DNA from: JACOXT01 sp964372855
GTDB taxonomy: Bacteria > Patescibacteriota > Microgenomatia > Levybacterales > UBA12049
Direction: 5' to 3'
Assembly: GCA_964372855.1 (NCBI GenBank)
Contig: CAYJRY010000001.1
Coordinates: 1 to 64,000 of the forward strand
DNA: 64,000 nt
In this document: positions 61,362 through 64,000 of the stretch, in pieces
Layout of the letters: each line of letters starts with the position of its first letter
Position numbering within the stretch: position 1 is the stretch's first letter
Notes under the pieces: model-generated
Seen by the model: the letters and a program-made list of their open reading frames with translations, nothing else
What the model was told of the DNA's origin: nothing
The model's database searches: none
Translations under genes and position numbers: made by a program

Positions 61362-62998
61362 ATGTTTATTCTATTAAGTATAACTAAACTCAATATGAAT
61401 AACAAACTAAGTCCACTTATAATATTAGCTACCATTCTAAACTTTGTTTCTGAAAACTTTACTAAAATGTCATGTTTTCCTTTTTCTAAATAAAAAGTCA
61501 TAAGACCTCTATTTGCAGGGTCTTGGAATTCAAGATCATTAATATCAACTTTTTTATTGTCTATAAAAACATTCCATCCAGGGAAATATAACGTGTTTAC
61601 TCTTATTCTTGATTTTTCCTCAGAAAATATTTTATATCTATGAATGGTTGAGTTTCTCATTGATTCGATTATTTTAGCCCTACCAGAAATTACTTCCATA
61701 TTGGATTTAGCTGGCTTCTCCATAAACCTTACCGACCAAATTGGCGCACTTTCACCCGTATCGGTTGTTCCATAATAAATGCCCGTATAGAAAGTCTCTG
61801 GTTTTTGAAGATAACCGTTTGCATGCCAATAATTTCGGTTAAAAAACAAAATTGCAAAAATAATACAGACGGTAAAGAGTCTAATTTTTTTAGCAATTGT
61901 ATAAATTGCTACTGCTCCGATCACTGATGATGCAAAAACAATTACTGACAGAAATCTCCATGGAAACTGGAATTTCTGAATTAGAGTGATACTCTCCCAT
62001 AAAAATTTTGAATTTGGTGTCATAATAAAAAGTGCAAAAATAAAAATAAACAAAAATCCTATTGATAAAAACCAAAGATTATTTTTAGTTTTATATAAAA
62101 TATAAGTTGCAGGTAAGGAAATGATTATTAAAAACCAGTGAATGATTCCAACCTGAACACTAAATACTCCGGTTCCTCCATAGCTCCATTGCCCATAAAG
62201 AAAATCCCAAAAGTTATTCACAAATCTGGATGTGAAATCTCGACTTATTACGATGTCTCTTAGAGTATATTTTCCTTCAAAAAATGCAGGAAGAAGAAAA
62301 AAAGAAGACAAACCTACACCAAAAGATATGAAATAAGAAGTATAAAGTATGAATTTTTTTTTATATTTGGTTTGCCAAAGAAGATATAAAAAGTAAAGTA
62401 ATATTAATGGCATGAACATAATTGTTATGGCATTGTGAGAAAGAATAAGCCCAGCGAGCGAAAAAGAACCCCCGACAAAATATAAAAACTTTGGTTTTTT
62501 AGCTAGCTTTAAGAGAAAATATAAAATAAGTGGTGGAAAAATAAATGCCGTATGCTCTCCTATTGCACCCCTTACATAAAGATCTACAAACCTATACGGT
62601 GCAAACATGTACAATATTGCCCCCAAAAACGCACTTTTTATCCCCAAAAATTCTTTTAACCATAAATACATTGTTAGACCACTTGCAATAAAACTTAATC
62701 CAAACACAATCTTTAAACTATCTACCAAAGAAAACCCAATAAAATGAAAAATAGAAGCCATATAGGAGGGCAACGGATACAAAAACATTAATATTGGATG
62801 ACCATAGCCCCAATTCAGGTTTGCTGCCCATCTTGGAATAATATTTCCCTCGGAAAGATTCTTGTAAAAGTTTGCAATTCTAGCCACATGATCCTGGCCA
62901 TCATGAGTTATTGGCAAACCAAAATGGAAAAGATCAAACAAAGGAATAACTCCAATTATGATAATTAACAAAAATCCTAAATTTTTAAATCTCCTCAT
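61343..62998 (-). CDS. PTPS-related-domain membrane protein (GT-C-like)
   Basis: A 551-residue polytopic protein. THDGQDHVARIANFYKNL and IPRWAANLNWGYGHPILMFL match the same family as 48078-49811, and RGAIGEHTAFIFPPLILYF aligns with RGSVGEAWSLALFPAFLWS there. The C-terminal extracytoplasmic domain has VNTLYFPGWNVFIDNKK and then a final helix and a short basic end. It is probably a GT-C type glycosyltransferase. It lies between the partial gene at the right edge (adjacent, no spacer) and the WaaE-like GT2. Confidence 0.72.
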   Translation of the reverse strand: MRRFKNLGFLLIIIIGVIPLFDLFHFGLPITHDGQDHVARIANFYKNLSEGNIIPRWAANLNWGYGHPILMFLYPLPSYMASIFHFIGFSLVDSLKIVFGLSFIASGLTMYLWLKEFLGIKSAFLGAILYMFAPYRFVDLYVRGAIGEHTAFIFPPLILYFLLKLAKKPKFLYFVGGSFSLAGLILSHNAITIMFMPLILLYFLYLLWQTKYKKKFILYTSYFISFGVGLSSFFLLPAFFEGKYTLRDIVISRDFTSRFVNNFWDFLYGQWSYGGTGVFSVQVGIIHWFLIIISLPATYILYKTKNNLWFLSIGFLFIFIFALFIMTPNSKFLWESITLIQKFQFPWRFLSVIVFASSVIGAVAIYTIAKKIRLFTVCIIFAILFFNRNYWHANGYLQKPETFYTGIYYGTTDTGESAPIWSVRFMEKPAKSNMEVISGRAKIIESMRNSTIHRYKIFSEEKSRIRVNTLYFPGWNVFIDNKKVDINDLEFQDPANRGLMTFYLEKGKHDILVKFSETKFRMVANIISGLSLLFILSLVILNRINIWHRFR

Positions 62999-64000
62999 TT
63001 ATCTATTATCTATCCTTCTCTGAACTATTACTCCTCCCTTTACGATTTCTTCTTTTTCTACAATTCCATCACCTTCCCTATCTTTTAGCCAATCCCTTAA
63101 TCTAAACGGTAAATCATAATCAGGCTCAATTATTAAATAAAATAATCCTGTGTTTTGTCTTGAAGGTATATACCCATATTTTTTCTCTCCATACCACGGA
63201 AACAAGTATCTATAGGTGTAATCGTGTACTGCTGGAGTATAAACAATATATTTAAAATCCTTCCCTTTTGCATCGTTATAAACGTAATCGATTACAGCAA
63301 GCTGATTACGATATACTGCTGCGTTTCCTTCCCACAATGGCTTCCTAATATTTTCTAAAACCTGTATGGGATCAAGGTTGATCCAAAATAAAACAAAAAG
63401 TATAAAGAAAATAAACCAAAATTTTTTTAAGGCAATTCTCACTATATTAATAGCTATACTTATAAAAAAAATGTACAAAATTGGAATACCAACAAGATAA
63501 TGAGACCAAACAGCCTGATTGAAAAAAGTTAGACCAATTAAAAAAACTCCAATTGATATCAAAATAATTTTTACAAATTGCTTACTTGGATTCTCCATTT
63601 TCTTATAAAAAAATATTATAGCCAAAGAGGCAAATGTAATTAAAAGAAAACCAACTATAATATTTTGTCCTGCCAATGTAGCATTCCATGTGTTAAATAA
63701 TGAAATCATCCTGCTAATAAGTGCATCGAAAAGAGAAAATTGCTTAGCAGGCAAAAAACCATTACTTAATGCATTAATAAATGTCTTAGTCATTAAAAAA
63801 TCGTTTCTAATTTCAAAAATAATACGTGGCGAAAAAATCAGCAAAAATCCTAAGATAAAAAAGAATATTCCTTTTATTGCCAGTCTTTTTCTAAAAAGAA
63901 TAATTAAAGAGAGACAAATGCTTAAAAAGAATAGCGTCCCAAATACTATTGCCAGATCTATTATGATTCCCAAAAATAAACCAAGTAAAAATAGCTCTTT
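62999..64000 (-). CDS. GT-C membrane protein, 5' end outside the window
   Basis: The minus-strand frame is open to the right edge (the first codons read ELFLLGLFLGIII), so the apparent start at 63973 (TTG) is not the true one. The visible part has eight or so hydrophobic segments and a soluble tail (about 120 residues, from KPLWEGNAAVYRNQLAVIDY to the end). This is the C-terminal half of an ArnT-like or similar GT-C enzyme such as 59110-60597. The catalytic first loop should lie just beyond the edge. It is directly followed by the PTPS-related gene. Confidence 0.6.
   Translation of the reverse strand, partial: KELFLLGLFLGIIIDLAIVFGTLFFLSICLSLIILFRKRLAIKGIFFFILGFLLIFSPRIIFEIRNDFLMTKTFINALSNGFLPAKQFSLFDALISRMISLFNTWNATLAGQNIIVGFLLITFASLAIIFFYKKMENPSKQFVKIILISIGVFLIGLTFFNQAVWSHYLVGIPILYIFFISIAINIVRIALKKFWFIFFILFVLFWINLDPIQVLENIRKPLWEGNAAVYRNQLAVIDYVYNDAKGKDFKYIVYTPAVHDYTYRYLFPWYGEKKYGYIPSRQNTGLFYLIIEPDYDLPFRLRDWLKDREGDGIVEKEEIVKGGVIVQRRIDNR

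Noticed and set aside
1..64000. tRNA, rRNA, CRISPR arrays, transposases, integrases, phage genes
   Set aside because: No cloverleaf, spaced repeat array or recombinase-type coding sequence was seen in the intergenic spaces or among the open frames. Absence was judged by eye only.

Overview
The window is AT-rich, has no rRNA, tRNA or housekeeping genes, and is almost entirely one very large surface-glycan locus. The best guess for the host is a Candidate Phyla Radiation (Patescibacteria) bacterium, probably of the Microgenomates group. The main clue is a set of small DUF5667-type exported proteins with the motif YVLPYPxxMPG, which I associate with that group. Densely packed operons with many 4-nt ATGA overlaps and very short intergenic spaces fit the same picture. 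This assignment is inference. No strain-level identification is possible from what is visible.

Layout. 1-543: an apparently chimeric left edge that ends in a GmhB-like HAD phosphatase fragment. 546-3977: a GT-like protein, an HD-domain protein, an SDR and an inositol-monophosphatase-family protein. 3964-11748 (minus): GmhA, HddA and a GMD-like dehydratase, then a two-subunit ThDP enzyme of the pyruvate-dehydrogenase E1 type, a ColD-like PLP 3-dehydratase (Lys replaced by His) and two GDP-fucose-synthase-like SDRs. 11819-14170: a large GT-C/YfhO-like membrane protein. 14217-21469 (plus): a GT4, a methyltransferase, RfbF, RfbG, a DegT aminotransferase (interrupted by an assembly gap), a sugar N-formyltransferase and a split transketolase-like pair. 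21536-22735 (minus): a second His-type DegT enzyme. 22951-23997: a GT2. 23978-33862 (minus): an eleven-gene operon with a second GDP-heptose set, including an HddC-GmhB fusion, sugar C-methylation and several SDRs. 33973-39763, 39890-47958 and 48078-52433 (all minus): glycosyltransferase operons with two Wzx-like flippases, RfbE, GalE and a DPM1-like GT2. 52459-64000 (minus): an array of GT-C membrane glycosyltransferases mixed with three decayed gene remnants.

How the genes fit together. The cytoplasmic enzymes would make unusual activated sugars. These are GDP-heptose and derivatives (GmhA/HddA/GmhB/HddC, GMD-like, ColD-like), CDP-linked 4-formamido and 3,6-dideoxy sugars (RfbF, RfbG, DegT, formyltransferase, RfbH-like, RfbE), and C- or O-methylated sugars. 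GT2 and GT4 enzymes would assemble them on a lipid carrier and the flippases would export them. About ten GT-C enzymes, probably using polyprenyl-phosphate sugars supplied by the DPM1-like enzyme, would act outside the membrane. The two most notable patterns are (i) two separate modules that each pair a His-type PLP dehydratase with a two-subunit ThDP enzyme, which suggests branched-chain nucleotide sugars, and (ii) a segmental duplication DUF5667 / GT-C / PTPS-related / GT4 whose second copy survives mostly as colinear gene scars. No stretch longer than about 300 bases is empty. The longest spacer (22736-22950) holds a candidate promoter and two overlapping hairpins.
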